Of a stretch of 64,000 nt of DNA, positions 47,278 to 56,833 are shown one piece after another. The notes beneath the pieces were generated by a model that did no database searches, had not been told where the DNA came from, and worked only from the letters and a program-made list of their open reading frames with translations. Position 1 is the first letter of the stretch; every line of letters starts with the position of its first letter. Origin of the DNA: Stenotrophomonas maltophilia (GTDB taxonomy: Bacteria; Pseudomonadota; Gammaproteobacteria; Xanthomonadales; Xanthomonadaceae); the NCBI GenBank assembly GCA_002364755.1, contig DEZI01000017.1:100685-164684 (forward strand), given 5' to 3'. The translations under genes and the position numbers were made by a program.

Positions 47278-50016
47278 TCAACGGGCCAGGGCGAGTTCTG
47301 GCGGGGCGTGCTGCTGGCGCAGCCACAGCGCGAGGTCGCGCGGGCTGAGCGGGCGTGAGTACAGGTAGCCCTGGATCTCGTCGCAGCCCTGCCGGCGCAG
47401 CATGTCTTCTTCCTGGTGCGTTTCCACGCCCTCGGCCACCACCTTCATGCCCAGCGCGTGGCCCAGGTGGACGATGGCCTGGGTGACTTCGGCCGTACCC
47501 GTGTCGTGCAGCATGCCCTGGACGAAACTGCGGTCGATCTTCAGGCGCCCCACCGGGAATCGGTTGAGGTAATGCAGGTTGGAGAAGCCGGTGCCGAAGT
47601 CATCCACCGCCAGCGGCACGCCGTGTCGTTCCAGCACATCGAAGCAGTGGCGCAGGATGTCGGTGTCACGGATCAACGCCGATTCGGTCAGTTCCAGCTC
47701 CAGCCGCTGCGGCGGCCACCCATGGGCGTGGCAGATCTCGATCACGCGCTCGGCGAACCCGCGGTCCCGCAGCTGCACGGCCGATACGTTCACCGCGATG
47801 CGTTCGAAACGCAGGCCGGCACGATCCCACGACGCCGCCTGGCGGCAGGCTTCGGACAGCACCCAATCGCCGATGCGGACGATCTCGCCGCACTTCTCGG
47901 CAATGGGAATGAACTCGGCCGGACTGCAGTAGCCCACGCCGGGACGATGCCAGCGCAGCAGCGCTTCGATCGCCGGCGGCTCACCGTGGTGGGCATGCAG
48001 CAGCGGCTGGTAGGCCAGGCTGAATTCCTCGCGCTCGATGGCGCCGTGCAGGCCGTGCTCGATTTCCAGCCGGCGCTGGATGCGCGCCAGGGCGTCCTGG
48101 CTGTAGTACTGATAGGTGTTGCGCCCGGCTTCCTTGGCCGCATACATCGCCGCGTCGGCGGCACGCAGCAGGGAGTCGAAATCGGTCTGGCTGTCGCCCA
48201 GCATGGCGATGCCCACGCTGGCGCCGACCTTCAGGGTGGTGTCGCCACGGCGCAGCGGCTCGGCCAGCGAGCCGATCAGCTTGCGCGCCACGTGGCCGGC
48301 ATCCTCCGGCTCGGCCAGGTCGCGCAGCACCACGATGAATTCGTCGCCGCTGAAGCGGCCGAACAGATCGTTGTTGCGCAGGTTCTGGTGCAGGCGGATG
48401 GCCGCGGCCTTCAGCAGCGCATCGCCGGTGGCGTGGCCGAAGCTGTCGTTGATGTTCTTGAAGCCATCCAGATCAATGAACAGCATCGCCAGCGAGGTGC
48501 CGCGGTCGCGCGCCTCCTCGATGGCCTCGGCGGTCTGCTCGCCAAGCAGCACGCGGTTGGGCAGGCCGGTCAGCAGGTCGTAGTGGGCCAGCAGCTCGAT
48601 GCGCTCGTTGGCTTCGCGCTCGCGGGTGATGTCACGGAACAGGACCACGAAGCGCGGCGGCAGTCCGTCGCGACGATCCAGCTCAATCAACACCTGCACC
48701 CACACGCGCAGGCCGGACTGGCGGTAGAAGCACAGATCCAGCTGTTCGGGCAGGCCGCCTCCGGCAATACGCAGCAGCGCGGCTTCGAAGTGCGCACGCG
48801 AATCCTCGGTGTACAGCGTCAGCGCCTGCTCCAAGGTAATCGGCTCCTTGCGCAGGCCGTGGATGCGGTAGCACTCCTCGGTCCACTGCATGTTCCGGGT
48901 ACTGACCTCGATCTCGCAGCCGCCGATGCGGCCCAGCGCGGAGACACGGTTCAGCAGTTCAGTGCGCCAGCGGATGAGTGCATCGGTCTGGTGCTGTTCG
49001 GTGATGTTCTGCACCTGGCCCAGCAGGCGCTTGGGATGGCCATCCATGTCCAGCAGCGGCTGCATCCACAGGCGCAGGTGCTGGGACGGCCCGCTGCCGC
49101 GGGTCAGTTCCAGTTCCAGGTTGGCGGCACGGCCGTCGCGCCACAGCCGGCGCCAGGCCGCACGCAGCGCGCCGCGCGAGCGCGGGTGCAGCTGCTTCAG
49201 CCAGCGCCGCTGGCCGGGCACTTCGCCGGGCGCCAGGGCCAGCAGCGAGCGCAGCTCGGGCGACCACCAGAAACGGTGGTTGGTGGGGTCGAACGACCAG
49301 CTGCCCATGCTGGCGATGCGCTGGGCCTCGCTCAGGTGCAGCTGCTGTTCCTGCAGCAGCGCTTCCAGCTGCTTCTGCTGCTCGATATCGGTATGGGTGC
49401 CGACCATGCGCAGCGGCTGTCCATCGGCCGTACGTGCAACCACGCGACCGCGATCGAGCACCCAGCGCCACTGGCCATCCTCCTGGCGGAAGCGGAACTG
49501 GGCGCTGTACTGCTCGCTGTGGCCGCGCAGGTGCTCGTCCAGCTCCGCACGCATGTCGGCCAGGTCATCGCTGTGGACACGGGAAATGATGTTGTTGGCG
49601 GTCTCGTCCACCAGCGAAGGCGTCCGTACCACCCGGTCACTGGGAATATCCCAGTCCCACAGGCTGTGGCCGGCGCTCTCCAGCGCCAGCTCCCAACGGC
49701 CACCGGCATCGACCGGCACCGGCTCGGGCACGCTGAGCGTGAATGCCAGCAGGTTGCCGCTGCCATCGTGCACCGCGCGCAGGTAGCCGTCGTAGTGGCC
49801 GCGTGGGCCGCCCGGCAGGCTGCAGGCGACGATGCCACCGTCGGCCGCCAGCAGGCGCAGGTCCTCCAGCATCGGCGCGTAGGCGGCCACCGTCGCCGGC
49901 AGGCCGTGTTCGCGCGCGGCCGGGTTGGCTGCCAGTGGACGCCCGCCACGGTCGACGATGACCAGCGCCGAGGCAAGCGGGTGCTGCAGCAGGCTGGCGA
50001 TAATGCCTTGGTCCAC
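47278..50016 (-). CDS. PAS-GGDEF-EAL cyclic-di-GMP protein
   Basis: The 912-aa protein starts with GTG 50016, preceded by GGAGC. It has an N-terminal ligand/PAS-like region with several PAS repeats (about residues 90-470, for example RVHSDDLADMRAEL, GTHTDIEQQKQLEAL, VVLFRDITRERE). A GGDEF domain follows (about 480-640; HYDLLTGLPNRVLL and active-site SGDEF about 555), then an EAL domain (about 655-905; AIEALLRWHRP about 684, DDFGTGFSNLHYLNRF, QGYLYSRPL). Both catalytic signatures look intact, so it could make or break c-di-GMP. It has no membrane helix and looks cytoplasmic. The open frame continues upstream only by chance. Confidence 0.9.
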   Translation of the reverse strand: MDQGIIASLLQHPLASALVIVDRGGRPLAANPAAREHGLPATVAAYAPMLEDLRLLAADGGIVACSLPGGPRGHYDGYLRAVHDGSGNLLAFTLSVPEPVPVDAGGRWELALESAGHSLWDWDIPSDRVVRTPSLVDETANNIISRVHSDDLADMRAELDEHLRGHSEQYSAQFRFRQEDGQWRWVLDRGRVVARTADGQPLRMVGTHTDIEQQKQLEALLQEQQLHLSEAQRIASMGSWSFDPTNHRFWWSPELRSLLALAPGEVPGQRRWLKQLHPRSRGALRAAWRRLWRDGRAANLELELTRGSGPSQHLRLWMQPLLDMDGHPKRLLGQVQNITEQHQTDALIRWRTELLNRVSALGRIGGCEIEVSTRNMQWTEECYRIHGLRKEPITLEQALTLYTEDSRAHFEAALLRIAGGGLPEQLDLCFYRQSGLRVWVQVLIELDRRDGLPPRFVVLFRDITREREANERIELLAHYDLLTGLPNRVLLGEQTAEAIEEARDRGTSLAMLFIDLDGFKNINDSFGHATGDALLKAAAIRLHQNLRNNDLFGRFSGDEFIVVLRDLAEPEDAGHVARKLIGSLAEPLRRGDTTLKVGASVGIAMLGDSQTDFDSLLRAADAAMYAAKEAGRNTYQYYSQDALARIQRRLEIEHGLHGAIEREEFSLAYQPLLHAHHGEPPAIEALLRWHRPGVGYCSPAEFIPIAEKCGEIVRIGDWVLSEACRQAASWDRAGLRFERIAVNVSAVQLRDRGFAERVIEICHAHGWPPQRLELELTESALIRDTDILRHCFDVLERHGVPLAVDDFGTGFSNLHYLNRFPVGRLKIDRSFVQGMLHDTGTAEVTQAIVHLGHALGMKVVAEGVETHQEEDMLRRQGCDEIQGYLYSRPLSPRDLALWLRQQHAPPELALAR

Positions 50017-50147
50017 GCGATGTTGCTCCGGAATGGCGCGCCCGACAGCGGGGCACGAAGTGGTTAACGGCGCGTCCGGCGGATAATTGAGTGCCAGGGC
50101 GCACCCGCGCGGTAAGATGGCCGGCGCCCCCTCTTCCTGCCCTGCCC

Positions 50148-52250
50148 ATGCCCGCAGAACCGACCGGCACCCTCCCCGCTCCCGACCCGCAGATGGCGAA
50201 GGCACTGGGTCGTGACCGCCGTCGGGTGGTGCTGACCTATCTGATGCTGGCGCTGGCCTGGATGATCGCAACCGATGGCGCCATGGCGGCAATGATGTCG
50301 GACCCGCGGCAGCTGGCGTTCTGGCAGACCGTGAAGGACGCATTCTTCGCTTTTGCCAGCGCCGGCCTGCTGTACCTGCTGCTGCGCCCCCTGGCCGAAC
50401 ACGTACTGCGCACCCATGCGCGCCTGCAGGGCTCGGAGCTGCGCCTGCGGCAGATGTTCGAAGGCAACCCCGGGCCGATCCTTGTCTACGACCTGGACAG
50501 CCTGGCCATCCTCGACGCCAACCCGGCCGCCTGCCTGGCCTTCGGCTGGGAGCGCGAGGCGCTGCTGGAGCAGACCATCGACGTGCTGTGGCCACCCGGC
50601 GACAGGCTGATCCTGCAGAACAAGCTGGAGGCGATCCGGGAGGCGCCCGAGCAGATCTGCGTGCTGCGCACCCCGCTGCAGCTGCGCGATGGCAGCCGCC
50701 GGCAGATGGAACTGCGCTCGAACGCGATCGACTACGACGGCCACAATGCCCGCCTGCTGATCGCCATCGACCGCACCGCCGAGGACCTGGCCCAGGTGCG
50801 CCGCGACCAGGCCCTGGCCCGCGTGGAAGAGGCACACGAACTGGCCCGCATCGGTGCCTGGGAGCTGGACCCGTCCAGCGGCCTCGGCCGCTACTCCAGC
50901 CAGGTGTACCGCCTGCTGGGCCGCCGCCCGCCCGAGGCGCGGCGCTGGCATCGCTTCGATGAGCTGCTGGTGCCGGCCGATCCGACCACGGCCGCGCAGA
51001 CCGAGCAGCTGCTGGCCGAACTGTGCACCGACCGCAAGCTGCAGGTGGATGTGCTCCTGCCCGTGCTGTCGATGGATGGCCGCACCCTGATGGTGCACCT
51101 GCGCGCGGCCTGTGGCACGGACGAGGCCGGCCGCGAGCGGGTGCTGGGCACCCTGCAGGACGTGACCGAGCGCGAACAGTCGCGGCGCCTGCTGCGTGAG
51201 CGCGAGGAGCAGTTCCGCGAGCTGGTGCGTGTGCTCCCCGACGGCGTGGTGATCCTGTCCGACGAGCACGTGCTGTATGCCAACGCCTGGGCCGCGGCCC
51301 TGTTCGGCTATGGCAGCCAGACCCTGCTGGGCGAGCCGCTGGAAGCACTGGTGGACCCGGCGGAACTGGAGCGGGTGCGCCTGCAGCTGCGCGCCGGCCA
51401 GCCGCAGCACAGCCCCGGGCACAACAGCGTGGTGGTGATGCAGCGGGCCGATGGCCGCCGCTTCCACGCCGGCCTGGCGGTGGGCGAGGTCCGCTACGGC
51501 GGCCGCGACTGCAAGCTGCTGATCGTGCGTGACCTGAGCGAATCCGAGCGCACGCGCACCGCGCTGGAAACCAGCAATCGCGAACTGCAGGCCATGGCCG
51601 GCCGCCTGTTCTCGCTGCAGGAAGACGAGCGCCGCGCCATCTCGCGCGACCTGCACGATGACATCGGCCAGGCCATCACCGCCATCAAGCTTTCCGCCTG
51701 CGCCGCGCAGGATGAAGCAGACGCACGCCGCCGCAGCGAAGACCTGGCGCAGATCGTCAGCCTGGCCGACACCACGGTGGCCAAGCTGCGCGACATCTCC
51801 ACCCTGCTGCGCCCGCCGCAGCTGGATGCCCTGGGCCTGGAGGCTGCACTGAGCTGGCAGGCACGGGTGCTGTTCCGTTCCTCGCCGGTGGAGCTGCTGG
51901 CCGAGATCGACACCCTGCCCTCGCGTCCGGACAACAGCATCGAACAGGCCTGTTTCCGCATCGCCCAGGAAAGCCTCACCAACGTGCTGCGCCACGCCCG
52001 TGCCAGCCAGGTGCAGCTGCAGCTGCGCGATGTCGATCAGCGTGGCCTGCACCTGTTGATCCGCGACGACGGCGAGGGTTTCGACCCGGACGGCCCGCGC
52101 GGCCTGGGCCTGATCGTGATGCGCGAACGTGCGCAGAGCGTCGGCGGCAACGTCCGCATCGAGTCGGCGCATGGCGCCGGTACGCTCGTCGACGTCCATC
52201 TTCCTTACCAGGCGGTCACTGCGATCGCCGCTGATTCCCCGGAACGCTGA
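50148..52250 (+). CDS. Membrane PAS sensor histidine kinase (NarX/DegS type)
   Basis: The 700-aa protein has two membrane helices (about residues 30-50, 60-80) without a large periplasmic part and several PAS domains (about 100-475; MFEGNPGPILVYDLDSLAIL, RVLPDGVVILSDEHVLYANA). A HisKA_3 dimerisation/phosphoacceptor helix follows with His about 506 in RAISRDLHDDIGQAIT. The HATPase_c domain has N-box AQESLTNVLRHARASQ and G-boxes DDGEGFDP and GLGLIVMRERA (about 590-690). Such kinases pair with NarL-type regulators; no regulator is adjacent. The next gene starts 3 bases after its stop, so they are co-transcribed. ATG 50193 is an alternative start. Confidence 0.9.
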   Translation: MPAEPTGTLPAPDPQMAKALGRDRRRVVLTYLMLALAWMIATDGAMAAMMSDPRQLAFWQTVKDAFFAFASAGLLYLLLRPLAEHVLRTHARLQGSELRLRQMFEGNPGPILVYDLDSLAILDANPAACLAFGWEREALLEQTIDVLWPPGDRLILQNKLEAIREAPEQICVLRTPLQLRDGSRRQMELRSNAIDYDGHNARLLIAIDRTAEDLAQVRRDQALARVEEAHELARIGAWELDPSSGLGRYSSQVYRLLGRRPPEARRWHRFDELLVPADPTTAAQTEQLLAELCTDRKLQVDVLLPVLSMDGRTLMVHLRAACGTDEAGRERVLGTLQDVTEREQSRRLLREREEQFRELVRVLPDGVVILSDEHVLYANAWAAALFGYGSQTLLGEPLEALVDPAELERVRLQLRAGQPQHSPGHNSVVVMQRADGRRFHAGLAVGEVRYGGRDCKLLIVRDLSESERTRTALETSNRELQAMAGRLFSLQEDERRAISRDLHDDIGQAITAIKLSACAAQDEADARRRSEDLAQIVSLADTTVAKLRDISTLLRPPQLDALGLEAALSWQARVLFRSSPVELLAEIDTLPSRPDNSIEQACFRIAQESLTNVLRHARASQVQLQLRDVDQRGLHLLIRDDGEGFDPDGPRGLGLIVMRERAQSVGGNVRIESAHGAGTLVDVHLPYQAVTAIAADSPER

Positions 52251-52253
52251 GCC

Positions 52254-54029
52254 ATGTGGAACCCCAACATGCCCCCTGTCAGCATCGACGACGCCCCCGA
52301 TCGGTTGGGCGCCGGCAACCCCGAGCTGCAGGCCATGGTCACCGAAGCCGCCTCCGGCGGCACGCCGCTGATGCTGATGCACGTGGATATCGACCACTTC
52401 GCGTCGGTCAACGAAAACATGAGTGCCGAAGTCGGCGACCAGGCTCTGGTGCTGGTCGCGCAGCGCCTGCAGTCCTACCTGCGCGGCCGCGGCAAGCTGT
52501 GGCGCCACGGCAGCGATGAATTCCTGCTGGCCGTGCCGCGCACCGCCGACCTCCCGCTGCCCGAAGACTTCGCCGAAGAGATCCGACAGCAGATGGAACT
52601 GCCGCTGTCGGTGCTGCCGTACACACTCTTCATGACCGGCAAGCTGGGCGTGAGCCTGTGCCCGGAGCACGCCAGCAACGCCTCGCGCCTGCTCGACCAC
52701 GCCGAGGATGCGCTGTACCAGGCCGCCCGCGAAGGCGGCAATGCGGTGCGCATCCACGCGGTGGACACCCCGCCGAGCGCGCACAGCGAGAGCATCATCG
52801 CCCGCCAGATCGTCGATGCGATCCCCAACGGCGAACTGAAGCTGCGCTACCAGCCGCTGGTCAGCGCCCGCGATGGCCACGTGGTGGGCATGGAGGCGCT
52901 GCTGCGCTGGCAGTCACCGACTCTGGGCATGTTGGTACCGGAGCGCTTCATGCGCACCGCCGAGCGCCTGGGCATCATCGTGCAGATCGGCACCTGGGTG
53001 CTGGAAGGCGCACTGAAGCAGGCGCGGCTGTGGCGCGACCAGGGCTTCGATGACTTCACCATCGCGGTGAACGTGTCGACCCTGCAGCTGCTGCGTCCGA
53101 ACTTCTTCGCCGAGGTGATGGGGCTGATCCAGGCCGCGGGCGTGCCGGCGCAGATGCTGACGCTGGAGATCAACGAAAGCGCGCTGACCAACAACGTCAA
53201 CTTCGTCCACGAGACCCTGGCCAACCTGCGCAACGAAGGCATCAGCCTGAGCCTGGACAACTTCGGCACCGGCGATTCCAGCCTCAGCGCGCTGGTGCGC
53301 TACCCGGTGGACAAGCTGAAGATCGACCGCAGCTTCATCAAGAGCGCACCGGCTGGCAACCGCGAGGCCGCCATCGCCCGCGCGATCATCGCCATGGGCC
53401 ACCAGCTGGGCATGACGGTGATTGCCAACGGCGTGGAATCGCAGGCACAGCTGGGCTTCCTGCGTCGCAACGACTGCGATGTGTTCCAGGGCTACCTGTT
53501 CGGCGAGCCGATGTCGGCCGATGCGGCCGGCATGACCCTGCGCCGCCGCTACCTGCGCCCGGAGGCCTTCGCCGAGACCCGCCCGGACCGCACCCTGCTG
53601 CTGCTGGACGACGAGGAGAACGTGCTGCGCTCGCTGGTGCGCCTGTTCCGTCGCGATGGCTACCGCATCCTGGCTGCCGGCAACGTGCGCGATGCGTTCG
53701 ACCTGCTGGCGATCAACGACGTGCAGGTGATCCTGTCCGACCAGCGCATGAGCGACATGAGCGGCACCGAGTTCCTCGGCCGGGTGAAGATGCTGTACCC
53801 GGATACGATCCGCCTGGTGCTGTCCGGCTACACCGATCTGAACACGGTGACCGATGCAATCAATCGCGGCGCGATCTACCGCTTCCTGACCAAGCCCTGG
53901 AACGACGATGAGCTGCGCAAGCACATCCACCAGGCGTTCCGCACGTACGAGGAACAGCGGCGCAGCAATGCCGGGCCGACGGCGGTGGAAGCGGTGGATG
54001 CCGGCGAGGATCGCTCGCCGCTGCGGTGA
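52254..54029 (+). CDS. Degenerate GGDEF-EAL protein with C-terminal receiver domain
   Basis: The 591-aa protein has a GGDEF-like domain with HGSDEF at the active site (about residue 86; GG replaced), so cyclase activity is unlikely. An EAL domain follows (about 185-435) with the EAL motif GMEALLRWQSP, but DNFGTGDSSL replaces the usual DDFGTGYSS, losing one metal-binding Asp. The C-terminus is a receiver domain with acidic residues TLLLLDDEENVLRS (about 445), Asp about 494 in VILSDQRMSDMSG and Lys in FLTKPWNDDEL, of the RpfG-type REC class. It probably works as a c-di-GMP binding or phospho-responsive adaptor rather than an enzyme. It lies 3 bases after the kinase gene, which may phosphorylate the receiver. 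Confidence 0.85.
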   Translation: MWNPNMPPVSIDDAPDRLGAGNPELQAMVTEAASGGTPLMLMHVDIDHFASVNENMSAEVGDQALVLVAQRLQSYLRGRGKLWRHGSDEFLLAVPRTADLPLPEDFAEEIRQQMELPLSVLPYTLFMTGKLGVSLCPEHASNASRLLDHAEDALYQAAREGGNAVRIHAVDTPPSAHSESIIARQIVDAIPNGELKLRYQPLVSARDGHVVGMEALLRWQSPTLGMLVPERFMRTAERLGIIVQIGTWVLEGALKQARLWRDQGFDDFTIAVNVSTLQLLRPNFFAEVMGLIQAAGVPAQMLTLEINESALTNNVNFVHETLANLRNEGISLSLDNFGTGDSSLSALVRYPVDKLKIDRSFIKSAPAGNREAAIARAIIAMGHQLGMTVIANGVESQAQLGFLRRNDCDVFQGYLFGEPMSADAAGMTLRRRYLRPEAFAETRPDRTLLLLDDEENVLRSLVRLFRRDGYRILAAGNVRDAFDLLAINDVQVILSDQRMSDMSGTEFLGRVKMLYPDTIRLVLSGYTDLNTVTDAINRGAIYRFLTKPWNDDELRKHIHQAFRTYEEQRRSNAGPTAVEAVDAGEDRSPLR

Positions 54030-54036
54030 GGGAAAC

Positions 54037-54095
54037 CGCCGGGCATGGCCCGGCGCTAGCGATGCGCGCGGGCGGCGCCGGGCCATGCCAAGCGG
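54037..54095. repeat. SMAG-type repeat and a decayed copy
   Basis: CGCCGGGCATGGCCCGGCGCTA at 54037-54058 and GGCGCCGGGCCATGCCAAGC at 54074-54093, the second with an imperfect right arm. They lie between convergent genes. Confidence 0.8.
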
Positions 54096-54113
54096 AATGT
54101 CCGGCAGCCGCCG

Positions 54114-55355
54114 TCAGCGCGGCTGCTTGATCGGCAGAACCACCCGGAAGCGCGAGCCGACGCCGGGTGTGCTGTCCAGGTCGATGCGGCCGTGGTGCTT
54201 GTTGATGATGCTGTAAGAGATCGACAAGCCCAGGCCGGTGCCGCTGCCCACCGGCTTGGTGGTGAAGAACGGATCGAAGATGCGCTGGCGCAGTTCCGGC
54301 GAAATACCGCCGCCGGTGTCCTCGAACTCCACCCAGACCGTGTCGCCGTCCACGCCGGTACGCACGGTGATGGTGCCGCGCTCGGCGATCGCATGGCCGG
54401 CGTTGAGCAGCAGGTTCATGTAGACCTGGTTCAACTCCGAAGGGAGGCACTCCACCAGCGGCAGCTGGCCGAACTCACGGTGCAGGGTGACCTTGTACTT
54501 GAGCTCGTTCCAGATGATGTTGATGGTCGATTCCAGCCCGGAATGCAGGTCTACCAGCTTCCACGACTCGTCGCGGCCGGAATACGAGAAGTCCTTCAGG
54601 TCGCGCACGATGCGGGTCACCCGCTCGATGCCCTCGCGCGATTCCGCCATCAGCTGCGGCAGGTCGCGGCTGATGAAATCGATGTCCAGGCGGTCACGGA
54701 TATCGTCGATTTCCGGGATCAGCGCCTTCGGATCCGGCGCGCGCAGAGCCCGCTCGTACGCTTCGATGACGGTGAACAGGCTGCGCAGGTATTCCTGCAG
54801 GCTGCCCAGGTTGGAGTGCACGTAGCCGATCGGGTTGTTGATCTCGTGCGCCACGCCGGCGGCGAGCTGGCCGATGGAGGCCATCTTTTCCGACTGCAGC
54901 AGCTTTTCCTGGGTGCCGTTGAGGCGCAGGTAGGCCTGCCGCAGTTCGGCGTGGCGCTGCTGCAGCTCGCGCTCGTAGTCTTCCTGCCCCTCGATGGGGC
55001 GGAACAGGGCCAGGTAGTGGCCGCTGCCCGGTTGGCCGTGGTGGTAGAGGTGGGCGATGACCACGCCCTCGCCGACCGGCAGGCTGCCGTTCCACTGCCC
55101 GTGCAGGCGCGCCTGCTCCAGTCCATCCGGCGGCAGCAGCTCACGCAGGCGCTGCGGCGCGGGCCCGGTGGTCTCGTTGCTGCCCAGCAGGTTCTGTGCG
55201 GCCGGATTGGCCAGGGCGACCTGCCCGTCTTCGGTGAACAGCAGCATGCCTTCGCGCACGCGCTCCAGCAGGGCCTGCAGCACCGGCTGCGGCGGAAGGG
55301 GGGCGGTAACCAGGGCGTTGGCGGCGGACACGGCGACTCGGGGGCTTGCGGACAA
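54114..55355 (-). CDS. Cytoplasmic PAS sensor histidine kinase
   Basis: The 413-aa protein has a PAS-like domain (about residues 25-125; FTEDGQVALANPAAQNLLGS), a coiled coil, HisKA-type His about 170 in GVAHEINNPIGYVHSN, and HATPase_c with N-box NQVYMNLLLNAGHAIAE, G1 FEDTGGGISPE and G2 PVGSGTGLGLSISYS. It has no membrane segments, so it senses a cytoplasmic signal. It starts with TTG 55355; a later GTG is possible. It is convergent with the degenerate GGDEF-EAL-REC gene, and the REC protein may be its partner, though direct evidence is lacking. It sits 71 bases downstream of flgN on the same strand. Confidence 0.87.
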   Translation of the reverse strand: MSASPRVAVSAANALVTAPLPPQPVLQALLERVREGMLLFTEDGQVALANPAAQNLLGSNETTGPAPQRLRELLPPDGLEQARLHGQWNGSLPVGEGVVIAHLYHHGQPGSGHYLALFRPIEGQEDYERELQQRHAELRQAYLRLNGTQEKLLQSEKMASIGQLAAGVAHEINNPIGYVHSNLGSLQEYLRSLFTVIEAYERALRAPDPKALIPEIDDIRDRLDIDFISRDLPQLMAESREGIERVTRIVRDLKDFSYSGRDESWKLVDLHSGLESTINIIWNELKYKVTLHREFGQLPLVECLPSELNQVYMNLLLNAGHAIAERGTITVRTGVDGDTVWVEFEDTGGGISPELRQRIFDPFFTTKPVGSGTGLGLSISYSIINKHHGRIDLDSTPGVGSRFRVVLPIKQPR

Positions 55356-55424
55356 GCGCCCAATATACGCGCTGCCGCGCCATCGCAGCAGCCCACCGGC
55401 TGCTGCCGGCGGCCGGTGGATCGA

Positions 55425-55763
55425 TCAGGCGACGGCCAGTGGCCGGCGTGCGTTGACCGTGTGGGCCTGGCCCTTGGCGTCGTATGAGGACGATGCCTCG
55501 GTGCGGCCGAGCTGGCGCAGCGCCCAGTCCACCTCGCGGCGGCGGCGCGACAGCAGCACGCCGTTGGCGCGGTTGCGCTCGGCCAACGCCTGCAGCTGCT
55601 CGCCCTCGCCCACCGGCGGGGTGGTATCCAGGGCGCGCAGTGCTTCCAGCTTGGCGCCGGTCGCGCGGATCAGCGCGTGCACATCGTGCTCGACCAGGGC
55701 CTGATGTTCGACATCCAGGGCCTGGGAAAGTCGCTGAAGATGTTCACTCATCGCCGCGGTCAT
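55425..55763 (-). CDS. flgN: Flagellar export chaperone FlgN
   Basis: The 112-aa protein is of the usual FlgN size, with long helices typical of the family (LQRLSQALDVEHQALVEHDV at about residues 9-28, LQALAERNRANGVLLSRRR at 58-76). FlgN delivers the hook-filament junction proteins FlgK and FlgL to the export gate. ATG 55763 overlaps the flgM stop by 4 bases (ATGA), so flgM and flgN are coupled; ATG 55751 is an alternative start. In many gammaproteobacteria flgM and flgN share a transcript, as here. Confidence 0.85.
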   Translation of the reverse strand: MTAAMSEHLQRLSQALDVEHQALVEHDVHALIRATGAKLEALRALDTTPPVGEGEQLQALAERNRANGVLLSRRRREVDWALRQLGRTEASSSYDAKGQAHTVNARRPLAVA

Positions 55764-56065
55764 CCCTGCAGCTGCTGGTCCAGTTCGAGCATGCGCGATG
55801 CGATCGCGTCCGGATTGATCCTGTAGCTGCCGTTCTGCAGCGACTCGCGCACGGCGGCGACACGCTGGGTGTCGATGGCCGGGGCGGTGCTCAGCTCACG
55901 CTCGAGCGCCCGCAGGTTGGTGGCCTCGCCGGTCAGGCGCAGGCTGTCCGCAGCCTCCACCGGGCGCGCCGGTGCATCGCCGCTGACGCCGGGCTTGGTG
56001 GCCGGGGTCGTCACGCTGCGCAGTGCCTGGGGGACCTGCAGGTTGCCGTCGATTTTCTGGCTCAT
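55760..56065 (-). CDS. flgM: Anti-sigma-28 factor FlgM
   Basis: The 101-aa protein matches FlgM: a disordered N-terminus (SQKIDGNLQVPQALR) and the C-terminal sigma-binding part RVAAVRESLQNGSYRINPDA then IASRMLELDQQL (about residues 68-99). FlgM holds FliA (sigma-28) inactive until it is exported through the finished hook-basal body. The sigma-28-type promoters of the chemotaxis gene and cheV in this window are its likely indirect targets. It lies downstream of flgA in the same direction. Confidence 0.92.
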   Translation of the reverse strand: MSQKIDGNLQVPQALRSVTTPATKPGVSGDAPARPVEAADSLRLTGEATNLRALERELSTAPAIDTQRVAAVRESLQNGSYRINPDAIASRMLELDQQLQG

Positions 56066-56140
56066 GGGGTGTCCTGGAGTTGCCGTTCACAAGGGATAAC
56101 GGCCGCTGGGCCGTGATCTTTAGGGAAATCTCTTACTTTT

Positions 56141-56797
56141 TCAACGCGCCACGATTACGTCACCATGGGCGTCCACGGTCCCCTGCACGATACGGCGGGA
56201 GGACAGGTTCTCTACCGAAACCCGGTCGTTCTCGCCCGCATCGCCCATCGCCCGGCCGGCAATACGTACCTCGACCGAACCGCGCCGCGACACCAGGGCC
56301 ACGCTGTCTCCTCGCTTGATGAGACGTTCAGTGACCAGGTCGTTGGCCGACAGCAGGCTTCCGGCCTGCAGGGGCCGACGGGCAATGCGACCGACCGCCG
56401 CGGCGGGATCGGACAGCACGGCGCCGGCGATCCGTGCGGCGTCACGCTGGACAGTGCTGATATCGGCCGCGGCCAGGGTTTCTCCAGTGGCAATGCCACG
56501 GGTGAGCACCAGCACGGCCTGGTTGCGGCGCACCTTCACCGGTACGAACAGGCGCCAGCCGCCGGCATCGGGGCAGCTGACCTCCACCGTGGTGTTGGCG
56601 GTGGGCTGCACCTGCAGGGCCAACCCGCAGCGCGGCAGGCGCATTGCATCGGCCACCACGGCCTCGCCCTCGCTGCCGGCAGGCAGGGTCGACAGCGCCG
56701 CTGTACGGATGCTGGCAACCGGCTGCCAGTCGGCAGCGGCCGCCCATGGCGAGGCAAATGCCAGGGCGATGGCCAATAGAGATGTGATCAGGCGCAT
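56141..56797 (-). CDS. flgA: Flagellar basal body P-ring chaperone FlgA
   Basis: The 218-aa precursor starts at ATG 56797 with AGGAGG upstream. A signal peptide (about 1-21, PWAAAAD) and the SAF/FlgA domain (residues about 85-215; GIATGETLAAADISTVQRDA, RPLQAGSLLSANDL, VSLVSRRGSVEVRIAGRAMG-type core) are visible. FlgA helps polymerise the P-ring protein FlgI in the periplasm. A sigma-54 type sequence precedes it at 56834-56848. It is divergent from cheV and leads the flgA-flgM-flgN unit. Confidence 0.92.
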   Translation of the reverse strand: MRLITSLLAIALAFASPWAAAADWQPVASIRTAALSTLPAGSEGEAVVADAMRLPRCGLALQVQPTANTTVEVSCPDAGGWRLFVPVKVRRNQAVLVLTRGIATGETLAAADISTVQRDAARIAGAVLSDPAAAVGRIARRPLQAGSLLSANDLVTERLIKRGDSVALVSRRGSVEVRIAGRAMGDAGENDRVSVENLSSRRIVQGTVDAHGDVIVAR

Positions 56798-56833
56798 GGC
56801 GCCTCCTGTTCGGTAAGACCTGGCCGAGTGCGT

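Noticed and set aside
50017..51348. 5' extension of the GGDEF-EAL frame beyond GTG 50016 (to 1356 codons)
   Set aside because: The extension runs through the divergent histidine kinase on the opposite strand and consists of Arg/Pro/Ala-rich filler. GTG 50016 has a good ribosome binding site.
50064..52880. 938-codon leftward frame antisense to the histidine kinase
   Set aside because: Shadow of the real gene; composition rich in Gln/His/Ala with no family.
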